Shown in pieces: positions 37,416 through 46,026 of a stretch of 51,254 nt of DNA; position 1 is the first letter of the stretch, and the number at the start of each line of letters is the position of its first letter. The DNA comes from Terasakiella magnetica (GTDB taxonomy: Bacteria; Pseudomonadota; Alphaproteobacteria; Rhodospirillales; Magnetospirillaceae): the NCBI GenBank assembly GCA_902729415.1, contig CACVCF010000201.1, forward strand, positions 1-51,254, read 5' to 3'. A program made the translations under genes and the position numbers. A model generated the notes under the pieces. It was not told where the DNA came from and searched no databases. It worked only from the letters and a program-made list of their open reading frames with translations.

Positions 37416-37432
37416 TTGGCACAGTCTTCGCA
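37416..37432 (+). promoter_or_regulatory. Sigma-54 promoter (-24/-12) of flgI operon
   Basis: TTGGCACAGTCTTCGCA contains the diagnostic GG (418-419), 10 nt, then GC (430-431), and agrees with TTGGCAC-N5-TTGCA at all but one -12 base. The expected start site is near 37443, 36 nt before the flgI ATG. Upstream, around 37319-37373, lie a GCAGGG-CAGT-CCCTGC inverted repeat and a GCCGGG/CCCGGC-like element that might bind the FlbD activator; I cannot confirm these. Confidence 0.75.
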
Positions 37433-37478
37433 TTAGTTTTGGCGCAAGACCATTTCCTTGTTTCCGGGTGAGACGAAC

Positions 37479-38657
37479 ATGAACCGCATCGCTGTCACCA
37501 CCACCGCCGCCTTCGCCGCCCCCCTGCGGACATTGCTGCTGGCCGCCTCACTGCTGGCCGCCACCCTCGGCATGATGCCCGCCGACGCCTTCGGCGCCTC
37601 GCGCATCAAGGACATCGCCGATTTCGAGGGTGTGCGTGACAACATGCTGGTGGGCTATGGCATCGTGGTCGGCCTCAACGGCACCGGCGATTCGCTGACC
37701 AACGCACCGTTCACCAAGGAAAGTCTGGTCGGTATGCTGGAACGCCTTGGCGTCAACATCCGTGACAAGACCGGCGCCATCACCTCGGTCAGCCCCAAGA
37801 ACGTCGCCGCCGTCATGGTCACCGCCGTGCTGCCGCCGTTCGCCCGTCAGGGCACCCGCATCGACACTAATGTCTCAGCCATGGGCGACGCCAAGGATCT
37901 GCGCGGCGGCACGCTTCTGGTTACGCCGCTGATCGGCGCCGACGGCGAGGTCTACGCCGTGGGTCAGGGCCAGGTCTCCACTGGCGGCTTCAGCGCCTCG
38001 GGCGCTTCGGGGTCTTCGGTCACCAAGGGCGTCCCCACCGCCGGACGTATCGCCAACGGGGCCATCGTCGAGCGTGAACTGCCCTTCGAGATGGCACACC
38101 TGGAATCGGTCAAGGTCAGCCTCAGAAACCCGGATTTCACCACCTCACGCCGTATCGCCCAGGCCATTAACTCGTTCCTGGGTGGCGACATGGCGCGTCC
38201 GGTCGATCCCGGCACGGTTCAGATCACGGTTCCGCCGACGTATCGGAACAACGTGGTTGCCCTGCTGACCGACGTCGAGCAATTGCGGGTCGAGCCCGAT
38301 CAGATGGCCCGCGTGGTCATTGACGAGGTCTCTGGCACGATCGTCATGGGTGAGAACGTCCGCATCAGCACTGTCGCCATTGCTCAAGGCCAGTTGACCA
38401 TCCGCATCACCGAAACACCGCAGGTGTCGCAGCCGTCACCCTTCTCTGACTCGGGCACCACCACCACCGTACAGCGCACCGACATCCAGGTGGATGAAGG
38501 CGCGGGCAACAAGCTGGCCGTGGTCCCCCACAAGGTCACCCTGCAGGAATTGGTCGAGGGCCTGAACAGCCTTGGCATCGGCCCGCGCGACCTCATCGTC
38601 ATCTTGCAGGCCATCAAGGCCGCAGGCGCCCTGCAAGCCGATCTGGAGGTGCTGTAA
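37479..38657 (+). CDS. flgI: Flagellar P-ring protein FlgI
   Basis: A 392-aa periplasmic protein with a signal peptide (hydrophobic LLLAASLLAATLGMM, cleavage near AFG at ~40). Conserved P-ring segments are RIKDIADFEGVRDNMLVGYGIVVGLNGTGDS, VMVTAVLPPFARQGTRIDTNVSAMGDA and GTIVMGENVRISTVAIAQGQL. It forms the P ring around the rod in peptidoglycan. Start ATG at 37479; the TTG seven codons earlier is less likely. First gene of the operon flgI-flgJ-flgN-flgK-flgL-glycosyltransferase, 1-25 nt apart. Confidence 0.96.
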   Translation: MNRIAVTTTAAFAAPLRTLLLAASLLAATLGMMPADAFGASRIKDIADFEGVRDNMLVGYGIVVGLNGTGDSLTNAPFTKESLVGMLERLGVNIRDKTGAITSVSPKNVAAVMVTAVLPPFARQGTRIDTNVSAMGDAKDLRGGTLLVTPLIGADGEVYAVGQGQVSTGGFSASGASGSSVTKGVPTAGRIANGAIVERELPFEMAHLESVKVSLRNPDFTTSRRIAQAINSFLGGDMARPVDPGTVQITVPPTYRNNVVALLTDVEQLRVEPDQMARVVIDEVSGTIVMGENVRISTVAIAQGQLTIRITETPQVSQPSPFSDSGTTTTVQRTDIQVDEGAGNKLAVVPHKVTLQELVEGLNSLGIGPRDLIVILQAIKAAGALQADLEVL

Positions 38658-38658
38658 C

Positions 38659-38976
38659 ATGGCCAGCGATCTCGCCACCGTCGGCATGGCCGACGCCGCC
38701 CAGATGTCTCGCCGCCCCCCGGCCATGAGCGCCTCCAACCCGGCCCAGGCCGCCAAGGTCGGCCGCCAGTTCGAAGCCCACTTCATGTCCCAGATGTTCG
38801 AACACATGTTCGAGGGCATCAAGACCGACGGCGTCTTCGGTGGTGGCAGCGGCGAACAGATGTTCCGGTCCCTGCTGGTGGATGAATACGGTAAGATGGT
38901 TGCCAATCGTGGCAGCGGCATCGGGATCGGAACTGCCGTCCAGAAGATGCTGCTGAAGCACCAGGAGGTACAGTAA
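38659..38976 (+). CDS. flgJ: Rod-binding protein, FlgJ N-terminal type
   Basis: A 105-aa protein equal to the N-terminal rod-capping part of FlgJ; the muramidase domain of gamma-proteobacterial FlgJ is absent, as usual in alphaproteobacteria. AAKVGRQFEAHFMSQMFEHMFEGIK and GGGSGEQMFRSLLVDEYGKMVA are diagnostic. The ATG at 38659 starts one base after the flgI stop (38657). A separate lytic enzyme must open peptidoglycan. Confidence 0.92.
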   Translation: MASDLATVGMADAAQMSRRPPAMSASNPAQAAKVGRQFEAHFMSQMFEHMFEGIKTDGVFGGGSGEQMFRSLLVDEYGKMVANRGSGIGIGTAVQKMLLKHQEVQ

Positions 38977-38977
38977 C

Positions 38978-39475
38978 ATGTACGACATGACCCCCGAGAA
39001 CGACCTTGGTCCGGATGAGGGCTTCCTTGAATCCGACGTTCCCGAAGTCTCTCCGCTCCACTACGACGATCTGCTGTTCGCCTGCACCCATCTGTGCGAC
39101 CTGCTGGAGATCGAGAACGACGCCCTGACCAATCACGACGCGGAAACCGTCAAGGTTCTGGCCGAGAACAAGCTGGCGCTGGCCAATCTCTATGAAAGCT
39201 CGGTGCAGCCGCTGATCGACGACCCTGATCTGGTCGGGACTCTGACCACCGAGGAGCGCGAAGACCTCGCCGCCATCGGCGAACGCCTCAAGGAACTGGT
39301 GGAAGTCAACGCCCGCAGCCTCAAGGCGGAAATGGAAGCCTATTCCCGGGTGATGACCGTCATGGTGGAGGCCGCCAAAAAGCACGCCACCAATACCGTC
39401 ACCTATGGCAAAGCCGGAACGTTCGATGTGAACGGTGGACCGGGCAGCGCCATTTCTTTCAACACGTCGCTCTAA
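38978..39475 (+). CDS. flgN: FlgN-like flagellar export chaperone
   Basis: A 165-aa acidic, largely helical protein. By position between flgJ and flgK and by its helix LCDLLEIENDALTNHDAETVKVLAENKLALANLYE, it fits the FlgN family of chaperones for FlgK and FlgL. The C-terminus (TVTYGKAGTFDVNGGPGSAIS) is disordered, as in FlgN. AGGAGGT lies 8 nt before the ATG at 38978, in the last codons of flgJ. Sequence similarity to characterised FlgN is low, so identity rests partly on context. Confidence 0.78.
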   Translation: MYDMTPENDLGPDEGFLESDVPEVSPLHYDDLLFACTHLCDLLEIENDALTNHDAETVKVLAENKLALANLYESSVQPLIDDPDLVGTLTTEEREDLAAIGERLKELVEVNARSLKAEMEAYSRVMTVMVEAAKKHATNTVTYGKAGTFDVNGGPGSAISFNTSL

Positions 39476-39499
39476 CGCCAGAACGGCGGGGAGACCACC

Positions 39500-42103
39500 A
39501 TGGCCATCACCCTTGGACTGAGCACCGCACTCTCGGGAATTCTGACGAACCAGAAGGGCCTGGACGTCATTTCCCAGAACGTGGTGAACGTCAACACCCC
39601 CGGTTATGTCCGCAAGGTCATGAGCCCGGAATCGCGGGTGGTGGGCGGAATCGGCGCCGGCGTGCAAACCGGCGCCATCGTCCGCTCGGTCGATGAAGGG
39701 CTGATGAAGGACATCCGCCGCCAGACATCAACCCAGGGCGCACTGGACTCGACCCAAAGCTTCTATCCGCGGATCGAAGGCCTGTTCGGCCGGGTCGGCG
39801 ACAAGAACACCATCGCCAACCAGATTCAGACCCTGCAAACCTCGTTCGAAGCCCTGTCGACCCAGTCCAATTCCTCGTCCCTGCAATTGGGCGCCGTCCA
39901 GTCCGCCATGGACAGCACCAGCAAGATGTTCCAGATGACCCAGGAATTGCAGGGTTTGCGCCTGGAAGCCGACCGCGCCATTCAAGACACCGTCGGCTTC
40001 ATCAACAAGAGCATCGGCGATATCTACGACCTCAACCAGAAGATCGTCCGCAACGGGGCGGTCGGCGCCGACACGGGCGACCTGCAGGACAAACGCGACA
40101 ACGCCCTGACCAATCTGGCCAAGTACATGGACATCCAGTACTTTCCCCGCTCCGACGGCGCCATCGGCGTCTACACCCCCTCGGGCAAGACCCTGGTGGA
40201 CAAGGATCCCGCCGTGATGACCCACGCGGCCACCACCATCACCGATCCGTGGATGACCTGGGCGGGCGGCAATTTCAACAAGGTCACGCTGTCCAGCGTC
40301 CCCGACGGCGCCGACATCTCCACCGATTTCCGCGATGGCCAGATGCGCGCCCTGCTCGATATGCGCGACAAGGTCATTCCCAATCTCCAGGCGCAGATGG
40401 ACGAGTTGGCCCAGAAGCTGACGCTCAACATCAACCAGGTCCACAACCGGGGCACGGTGTTTCCCGCCTCCAGCTCGAAGATGAACGGAACCCGCACCTT
40501 CCAAGACCCCAACAACCCCACCATCAATGGCGGTTTGATTCCCGCCGCCCTGACGCCCTCGCCGCAGAAAATGTGGCTGAGCGGCAATGACGACACCACC
40601 ATCGCCATGTTCGACCCCAACGGCAATCAGATCGCCAGCACCACGCTGCGGACCATCATGCAGAGCACGAGCTATACCGACGCGGCGGGGGCGGCCACCT
40701 CCTTGAATATCGGCGCCACCCCCGGCGTCAAGATGACCGACGTCGCCGCCAAGGTCCAAAGCTGGATGCGGGCGCAGAACTACCAGAACAACGGCCTGAC
40801 CAACGCCAGCGCCTCGATCTCCACCGGCAAGTTCGTCATCGATACCGGCAGCACCTCGGTTTCGCTGGGGTTCCGGGACCAGACCGCCACCGCCAACGGC
40901 AGCACCGTCACCGATGCCCGGGTCAATTTCGACGTCGACGGCGACGGCAATGCCGATCAGACGGTTTCGGGCTTTGCCAATTTCCTCGGCCTCAACGACA
41001 TGTTCGTGCGGACGCTGGACAATTCCATCTCGGATTCCGACGTCAGGCCGCTGAACTACATGACCAGCAGCGCCCGGACCATCCGGCTGGCAGATCCTTC
41101 GGGCCAGATCGGCAATGCCATCAACATCCCGTCGGGCAGCGACATGGGCACCATCGCGGCGCTGATCAACGCCCAGACCCAGACCATCGATTCGGCGACG
41201 CTGTCATCGTCGAGCATGACCACAACCTCGCCGACGCTGATCACCGTCTCCGACGCCAACGGCACCATCTCGGGCTTCCCGGTTTCAGTGGGAGCGGGCG
41301 CCGTGACCCTGGCCAGTCTCGCGGCCGCCATCGACGCCATCGGCGGATCGGTCCAGGCCAAAGCGGTGCAGGATGGCCCCAACGCCTTTCAGCTTCGCAT
41401 CTGGGACAGCCGCGGCATGCCGCTGACCGTCAATATTTCCGGCGGCGCCCTGATCGGCGGCGGTTCGGTCAGCACCCAGCTGAGCATGCAATCAACCCAT
41501 CTGATCAATGCCAGCGTCGTTCCCGACGGCCCCGGTTACCGCCTTCGTATCCGCCAGACCGGCGACAGGGAACTGTATATCGGCGCCACGCCCGACAACC
41601 TTACCCCGGCGGGCAGCCTGGTTACCGACCTTGGACTTCACGCCGCCGCCACCCGCTCTGCCGGAATCGTGGCCGTGCGCACCGATATCCAGGGGTCGCC
41701 GTCGCTGATGAGCCGCGGCGCCATGCAATATAATTCCGATCTGGACAAGTACTATCTGTCCGAGGGCGATAACACCACCACCTTGGCCATCGCCAAAGCC
41801 ATGTCGGACAAGGTTGCCATGTCGAGCGCGGGCGACATCTATGCCGGCAGCTACAATTTCGCGGAATACGCCGCCTCCACCACCTCGGTGGTCGCGGTCA
41901 ATTCCTCGCACAACAAGGATCAGCAGAGCTATCAATCGACGCTGGGCCAGGCGCTCGACAAACAATACACATCATTCAGCGGCGTCAACATCGACGAGGA
42001 AGTTGCGAACATGATCAACTTCCAGCAGGCTTATTCCGCCTCTGCCAAGGTGATCTCGACGCTGCAAGAGATGTTGGATACTCTGGTTAACATCATACGC
42101 TGA
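39500..42103 (+). CDS. flgK: Flagellar hook-associated protein FlgK (large form)
   Basis: An 867-aa hook-filament junction protein, longer than the ~550 of E. coli. N-terminal GLSTALSGILTNQKGLDVISQNVVNVNTPGYVRK and C-terminal SGVNIDEEVANMINFQQAYSASAKVISTLQEMLDTLVNI are the D0/D1 coiled-coil regions typical of FlgK. The middle, about 330-760, is a Ser/Thr/Gly/Asp-rich, surface-exposed insert. GGGGAGA precedes the ATG at 39500. Probably glycosylation-prone given the transferase two genes downstream, though that enzyme's known target is flagellin. Confidence 0.95.
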   Translation: MAITLGLSTALSGILTNQKGLDVISQNVVNVNTPGYVRKVMSPESRVVGGIGAGVQTGAIVRSVDEGLMKDIRRQTSTQGALDSTQSFYPRIEGLFGRVGDKNTIANQIQTLQTSFEALSTQSNSSSLQLGAVQSAMDSTSKMFQMTQELQGLRLEADRAIQDTVGFINKSIGDIYDLNQKIVRNGAVGADTGDLQDKRDNALTNLAKYMDIQYFPRSDGAIGVYTPSGKTLVDKDPAVMTHAATTITDPWMTWAGGNFNKVTLSSVPDGADISTDFRDGQMRALLDMRDKVIPNLQAQMDELAQKLTLNINQVHNRGTVFPASSSKMNGTRTFQDPNNPTINGGLIPAALTPSPQKMWLSGNDDTTIAMFDPNGNQIASTTLRTIMQSTSYTDAAGAATSLNIGATPGVKMTDVAAKVQSWMRAQNYQNNGLTNASASISTGKFVIDTGSTSVSLGFRDQTATANGSTVTDARVNFDVDGDGNADQTVSGFANFLGLNDMFVRTLDNSISDSDVRPLNYMTSSARTIRLADPSGQIGNAINIPSGSDMGTIAALINAQTQTIDSATLSSSSMTTTSPTLITVSDANGTISGFPVSVGAGAVTLASLAAAIDAIGGSVQAKAVQDGPNAFQLRIWDSRGMPLTVNISGGALIGGGSVSTQLSMQSTHLINASVVPDGPGYRLRIRQTGDRELYIGATPDNLTPAGSLVTDLGLHAAATRSAGIVAVRTDIQGSPSLMSRGAMQYNSDLDKYYLSEGDNTTTLAIAKAMSDKVAMSSAGDIYAGSYNFAEYAASTTSVVAVNSSHNKDQQSYQSTLGQALDKQYTSFSGVNIDEEVANMINFQQAYSASAKVISTLQEMLDTLVNIIR

Positions 42104-42114
42104 GGAGGCCGGTC

Positions 42115-44244
42115 ATGACTCGCATCGGCACGCTTGGGTCGAATAACGCATATATCAGCCGGATTCTGGAAATCCAGAACCGGATGGATGACGCCCAACT
42201 CCAGGTCTCGACCGGGTTGAAGGCGCAATCGTTCTCGGGCATCGCCGAGGGAGCGAATTCGCTGATCAACTTCGAGAACGAGATGGACGCCTCGGTCCAG
42301 TTCGTCAAGGGCAACACCCTGGTCTCCACCCGCCTGACCGCAGCCACCGCCGCCGTCACCGGCGTTCAGGCCACCGTCAAGAGTTTCCGCGACCAACTGA
42401 TCACCCTCAACCAGAACGGCACCAAGAACCAGCAGAGCGTCGAGCAGATCCAGAAATTCGCCTTCCAGGCCATGCTGGACATCCAGTCCTACATGGGCAC
42501 CAACGCCGATGGTCAGTACATGTTCGCCGGTGGGCGGGTGTCGCAGGACCCGGTGCAATTGCCCGCCGCGACCCTGGCAGGGTTCCAGGCGGTCTATGAC
42601 GGCAGCACCTATACCTATCCCACCACCCGCTCGGCCCAGTTGCTGGACGCCAAGATCACCAAATACGACTCCACCTCGCTGACCTTCAACCGGGCCACCG
42701 GCACCCTGACTGCGGCCAATGCCGCCAGCCTGAAGGACATCGCCGCGGGCTCCACCTTCAGCGTCGCCAGCAGCGTCTCCAACAACACCAATTTCGTGGC
42801 CCGCAGCCATGCTTTGACCAATGTGGCGGGCACCCCTCTGGCCGAGGGCGCCTCGGCGGCGGGCACCTTCTCCTATGGCTCGACGCCGACCAATATTCTG
42901 GCGGGCGCCCATGGCGGCCTGAACTTCGCCTTCGCCGCCAACGGCAACATGAAGATTACGCCGACCACCGCCAATTCCCTGTCCAACCTGACGGTGGGCA
43001 CCAAGTTCACCATCAACGGCTCGACCGGCAACGCCTATGACGGCGCCTACAAGGTGGTCAGCAACACCAACGGCGTGGTTGAGATGGCCACCGACACCGA
43101 TGTGGCGCTCAACGAATCCGTCATCCAGACGCTTGCGCCGTCGACCCCCATGGCCGTCAGCCTGGGCGGCGCCCTCCAATCCATCCCGGCGGGCAATCTG
43201 GCCTTTACCGTGACCTCCAATGCGGGCGGCACCACCGTCACCTTGTCGGGCGCCAATTTCACCGGCCTGGGCTTTGCGGCGGGCGGCGGTGACCAGCTCA
43301 CCATCGGCGGCACCGCCGACCATAACGGCACCTTCACCACCACCGCCGCCAGCGCCACCAGCGTCAGCTTCAAGATCAACCCCGACGCCCTGCGCATCAG
43401 CAAGTTCCTGCCGCAGGCCATTCCGCGTAACGACGTGACGGTTTCGTTCAAGACCGGCCCTATCGACGCCCCCATCACCAACACCGTCACCAACGCCGCC
43501 TATGGCACGCTGACCTTCGACCCGGTGGGCACCGCCAACGGCCGCGAGCTGATCACCGCTTCGGGTGGCGTGAATTCGTTCAAGGACGCCTTGGGTAATC
43601 CCTATCCCATCGTCGGCCAGATCATCTCCCTGTCCAGCACCACCGGCGTCAATGACGGTTCCTACAAGGTGATGGTCAACAGCGGCGGCACGCTGGAGGT
43701 GGAAAGCATCCCCATCACCAACGAGACCACCGCCTTGGCTGAAGTCAGCGCGACGTCGTGGTACAAGGGCGACACCCTGACCATCCAGCACCGTATCGAC
43801 CACGACCGGCAGCTCAATATCGGTATCTATGCCTCCGACCCCGGCGTGGAAAAGGCTTTGCGGGCCTTAGGCATGATCGCCCAAGGCACCTATGGCACCG
43901 CAGGCGGCCTGGAGAACAACACCAGCCGCATCACCGGCGCGCTTTATTTGCTGAACGACGCCCTCAGTTCCCCCGCCCCCGGCCAATCGCCGTTCGGAAC
44001 CGAGTTGACGGGCGATATCAACACCATGCAGCAAAATATCGGCTTCGTGCAGAAGGTGATCAGCAACAAGAACAGCGCCCACTCGGCGTATCAGGGCTTC
44101 CTCGACGCCCGCATCGCCGACATCTCGGTGGCGGACAAGACCTCGGCCATCACGGCGCTGACCATGGATTCCAATGCGCTTCAGGCCAGCTATCAGGCCT
44201 TGGGCAAAGTTCAAAGCCTCAGCCTTCTCAACTATCTGAAGTAA
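42115..44244 (+). CDS. flgL: Flagellar hook-associated protein FlgL (large form)
   Basis: A 709-aa protein, over twice the ~310 aa of E. coli FlgL. The flagellin-like ends are intact: RIGTLGSNNAYISRILEIQNRMDDAQLQVSTGLKAQ and the C-terminal helix ISNKNSAHSAYQGFLDARIADISV with ASYQALGKVQSLSLLNYLK. The ~430-residue middle is rich in Thr, Ser, Asn and Gly with several immunoglobulin-like beta segments, presumably extra exposed domains. It starts 12 nt after flgK and precedes the TPR glycosyltransferase by 18 nt. Confidence 0.92.
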   Translation: MTRIGTLGSNNAYISRILEIQNRMDDAQLQVSTGLKAQSFSGIAEGANSLINFENEMDASVQFVKGNTLVSTRLTAATAAVTGVQATVKSFRDQLITLNQNGTKNQQSVEQIQKFAFQAMLDIQSYMGTNADGQYMFAGGRVSQDPVQLPAATLAGFQAVYDGSTYTYPTTRSAQLLDAKITKYDSTSLTFNRATGTLTAANAASLKDIAAGSTFSVASSVSNNTNFVARSHALTNVAGTPLAEGASAAGTFSYGSTPTNILAGAHGGLNFAFAANGNMKITPTTANSLSNLTVGTKFTINGSTGNAYDGAYKVVSNTNGVVEMATDTDVALNESVIQTLAPSTPMAVSLGGALQSIPAGNLAFTVTSNAGGTTVTLSGANFTGLGFAAGGGDQLTIGGTADHNGTFTTTAASATSVSFKINPDALRISKFLPQAIPRNDVTVSFKTGPIDAPITNTVTNAAYGTLTFDPVGTANGRELITASGGVNSFKDALGNPYPIVGQIISLSSTTGVNDGSYKVMVNSGGTLEVESIPITNETTALAEVSATSWYKGDTLTIQHRIDHDRQLNIGIYASDPGVEKALRALGMIAQGTYGTAGGLENNTSRITGALYLLNDALSSPAPGQSPFGTELTGDINTMQQNIGFVQKVISNKNSAHSAYQGFLDARIADISVADKTSAITALTMDSNALQASYQALGKVQSLSLLNYLK

Positions 44245-44262
44245 TCCAGGGTTCGCAAACCG

Positions 44263-46026
44263 ATGACCATCGAACAGACAATCCAGAACGGCCTCGATGC
44301 GCAACGCCAAGGCCGGATGGGAGAGGCTATCGGCCACTACCGCACCGCCCTCGAACTAGACCCTGGCAATGTGGATGCGCTCAATTTCATGAGTATCATC
44401 GCCATGACCGCGGGTGAGGTCGGCAGCGGAGTGTCGTTCGCCCTCTCGGCGGCAATCGTCCAGCCCGACTGGTTCGGCTCCTACATCAATATCGGCAATG
44501 CGGTACAGCAATTGGGCCATCTGCCCGAGGCCATCACCTCGTTCCGCCGGGCGATCTTTCTCCAGCCCCGCTCGGCCGAGGCGTTCATCAATCTCTCCAA
44601 TGCGCTTTGTATCGCCGGTCACCCGTCCGAAGCCGCCGACATGGCGGTGGAAGCCATCCTGATCGCGCCCAGCCACGCCGACGCCCACAACAATTTCGGT
44701 AACGCGCTGCTGGCCCTCAACAGCCCCGGCGAGGCGGTGGAGGCCTATCAGAAGGCCCTGGCCCTCAATCAGACCAATGACCGGGTCTGGCTGAACATGG
44801 CCAATGCCCAGGCCGCGATGAAGAATTTTTTCGCCGCCGTAGATTGCTACCGCCACTCTATCGCCCTCCGCGACGATGCCAGCAAGCACGTCTATCTCGC
44901 CAACACCCTGGCTCTGCTGCACAACCTGCCCGAGGCCGAGGCCGAATACGGCAAAGCCCTGGCCCTGGCCCCCGATAATGGCGACGCTCTGAATAATCTG
45001 GGCGTCCTGCTGCGCGACAGGGGACGGCTGGATCAGGCCGAAGCCGTCTTGCGTCAGGGGTTGGCCCTGGCCCCCGACGCTGCCGACCTGCACTGGAACC
45101 TTGCTTTGGTCCTTCTCACCCTCGGGCGCTACCAGGAAGGGTGGGCCGAATATGAATGGCGGTGGGGGACCCCCCAGTTCGCCCAGTATGTCCGGGATTA
45201 CCGCTCGGCCGCCTGGACCGGCGAGCCCCTGGAAGGGCGCAGCATCCTGGTCCATCTGGAACAGGGCTTTGGCGACGCCATTGAATTCTGCCGTCTGGTG
45301 CCACACTTGGCCGACCAGGGCGCCCAGGTGGTCCTGGAATGCCGCAAGGGACTGGGGCGGCTGCTGGCCACCCTGGATGAACGCATCACCGTGGTGGAGG
45401 CTGGTACGGCCAAGGCGGACACCCCGCCTTGCGACTATCACGTGGCGATGATGTCGCTGCCCCATCGGCTGGGCCTGACGTTGGACACTATTCCCGCCAA
45501 GATTCCCTATCTGAAGGTTCCGAAGGGTGCCGCATCCTTTGCGGATGTGGCCGGACGGCCCGGACTGAAGGTGGGCGTGGTCTGGAGCGGCAGCAATACA
45601 CGCCGCGACAACAGCACCCGTTCATTCCGGCCCGATTCCTTGTCCGGTCTGCCGGGGGTCAGCCTGTTCTCGCTGCAGGTAGGAGATGCATCCTCGGAAA
45701 CAGCGGCCCTGATCGCCACCGCCAGCATCACCGACCTTTCGCCCCACCTGTCCGATTTCGCCGACACCGCCGCCGCCATCGAAGCCCTGGATCTGGTGAT
45801 TTCGGCCGATACCGCCGTGGCCCATCTGGCCGGGGCGCTGGGCAAGCCGGTATGGATCTTGCTGCCCGCCCCCAGCAGCGCCTTCTTGTGGATGACCGAC
45901 CGGACCGACAGCCCGTGGTATCCCTCGGTCCGGCTGTTCCGCCAGACTGTTCCCGGCGACTGGTCGCCGGTCATGGGTGAAATCCGCCGCGCGCTGGGCG
46001 AGATGGTGGACAGCCGGGAGGCGTAA
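44263..46026 (+). CDS. TPR-glycosyltransferase, FlmG-like, putative flagellin glycosyltransferase
   Basis: A 587-aa protein. Residues 1-~285 are about eight TPR repeats (for example AIGHYRTALELDPGNVDALN, AVEAYQKALALNQTNDRVWLN). The C-terminal ~270 residues form a GT-B-type glycosyltransferase domain with HLEQGFGDAIEFCRLV, GVVWSGSNTRRDN, and LVISADTAVAHLAGALGKPVWILLP, the last resembling the GT9 nucleotide-sugar site. Caulobacter FlmG has the same order: TPR binds flagellin and the GT adds pseudaminic acid. Here position at the end of the flgI operon supports flagellar glycosylation. Its stop abuts the convergent Sel1-repeat gene stop without a gap. Confidence 0.85.
   Translation: MTIEQTIQNGLDAQRQGRMGEAIGHYRTALELDPGNVDALNFMSIIAMTAGEVGSGVSFALSAAIVQPDWFGSYINIGNAVQQLGHLPEAITSFRRAIFLQPRSAEAFINLSNALCIAGHPSEAADMAVEAILIAPSHADAHNNFGNALLALNSPGEAVEAYQKALALNQTNDRVWLNMANAQAAMKNFFAAVDCYRHSIALRDDASKHVYLANTLALLHNLPEAEAEYGKALALAPDNGDALNNLGVLLRDRGRLDQAEAVLRQGLALAPDAADLHWNLALVLLTLGRYQEGWAEYEWRWGTPQFAQYVRDYRSAAWTGEPLEGRSILVHLEQGFGDAIEFCRLVPHLADQGAQVVLECRKGLGRLLATLDERITVVEAGTAKADTPPCDYHVAMMSLPHRLGLTLDTIPAKIPYLKVPKGAASFADVAGRPGLKVGVVWSGSNTRRDNSTRSFRPDSLSGLPGVSLFSLQVGDASSETAALIATASITDLSPHLSDFADTAAAIEALDLVISADTAVAHLAGALGKPVWILLPAPSSAFLWMTDRTDSPWYPSVRLFRQTVPGDWSPVMGEIRRALGEMVDSREA

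Noticed and set aside
42031..43803. Minus-strand open frame of 590 codons across flgL
   Set aside because: Antisense to the well-supported flgL; its composition is Gly/Arg/Val repeats typical of high-GC antisense frames.
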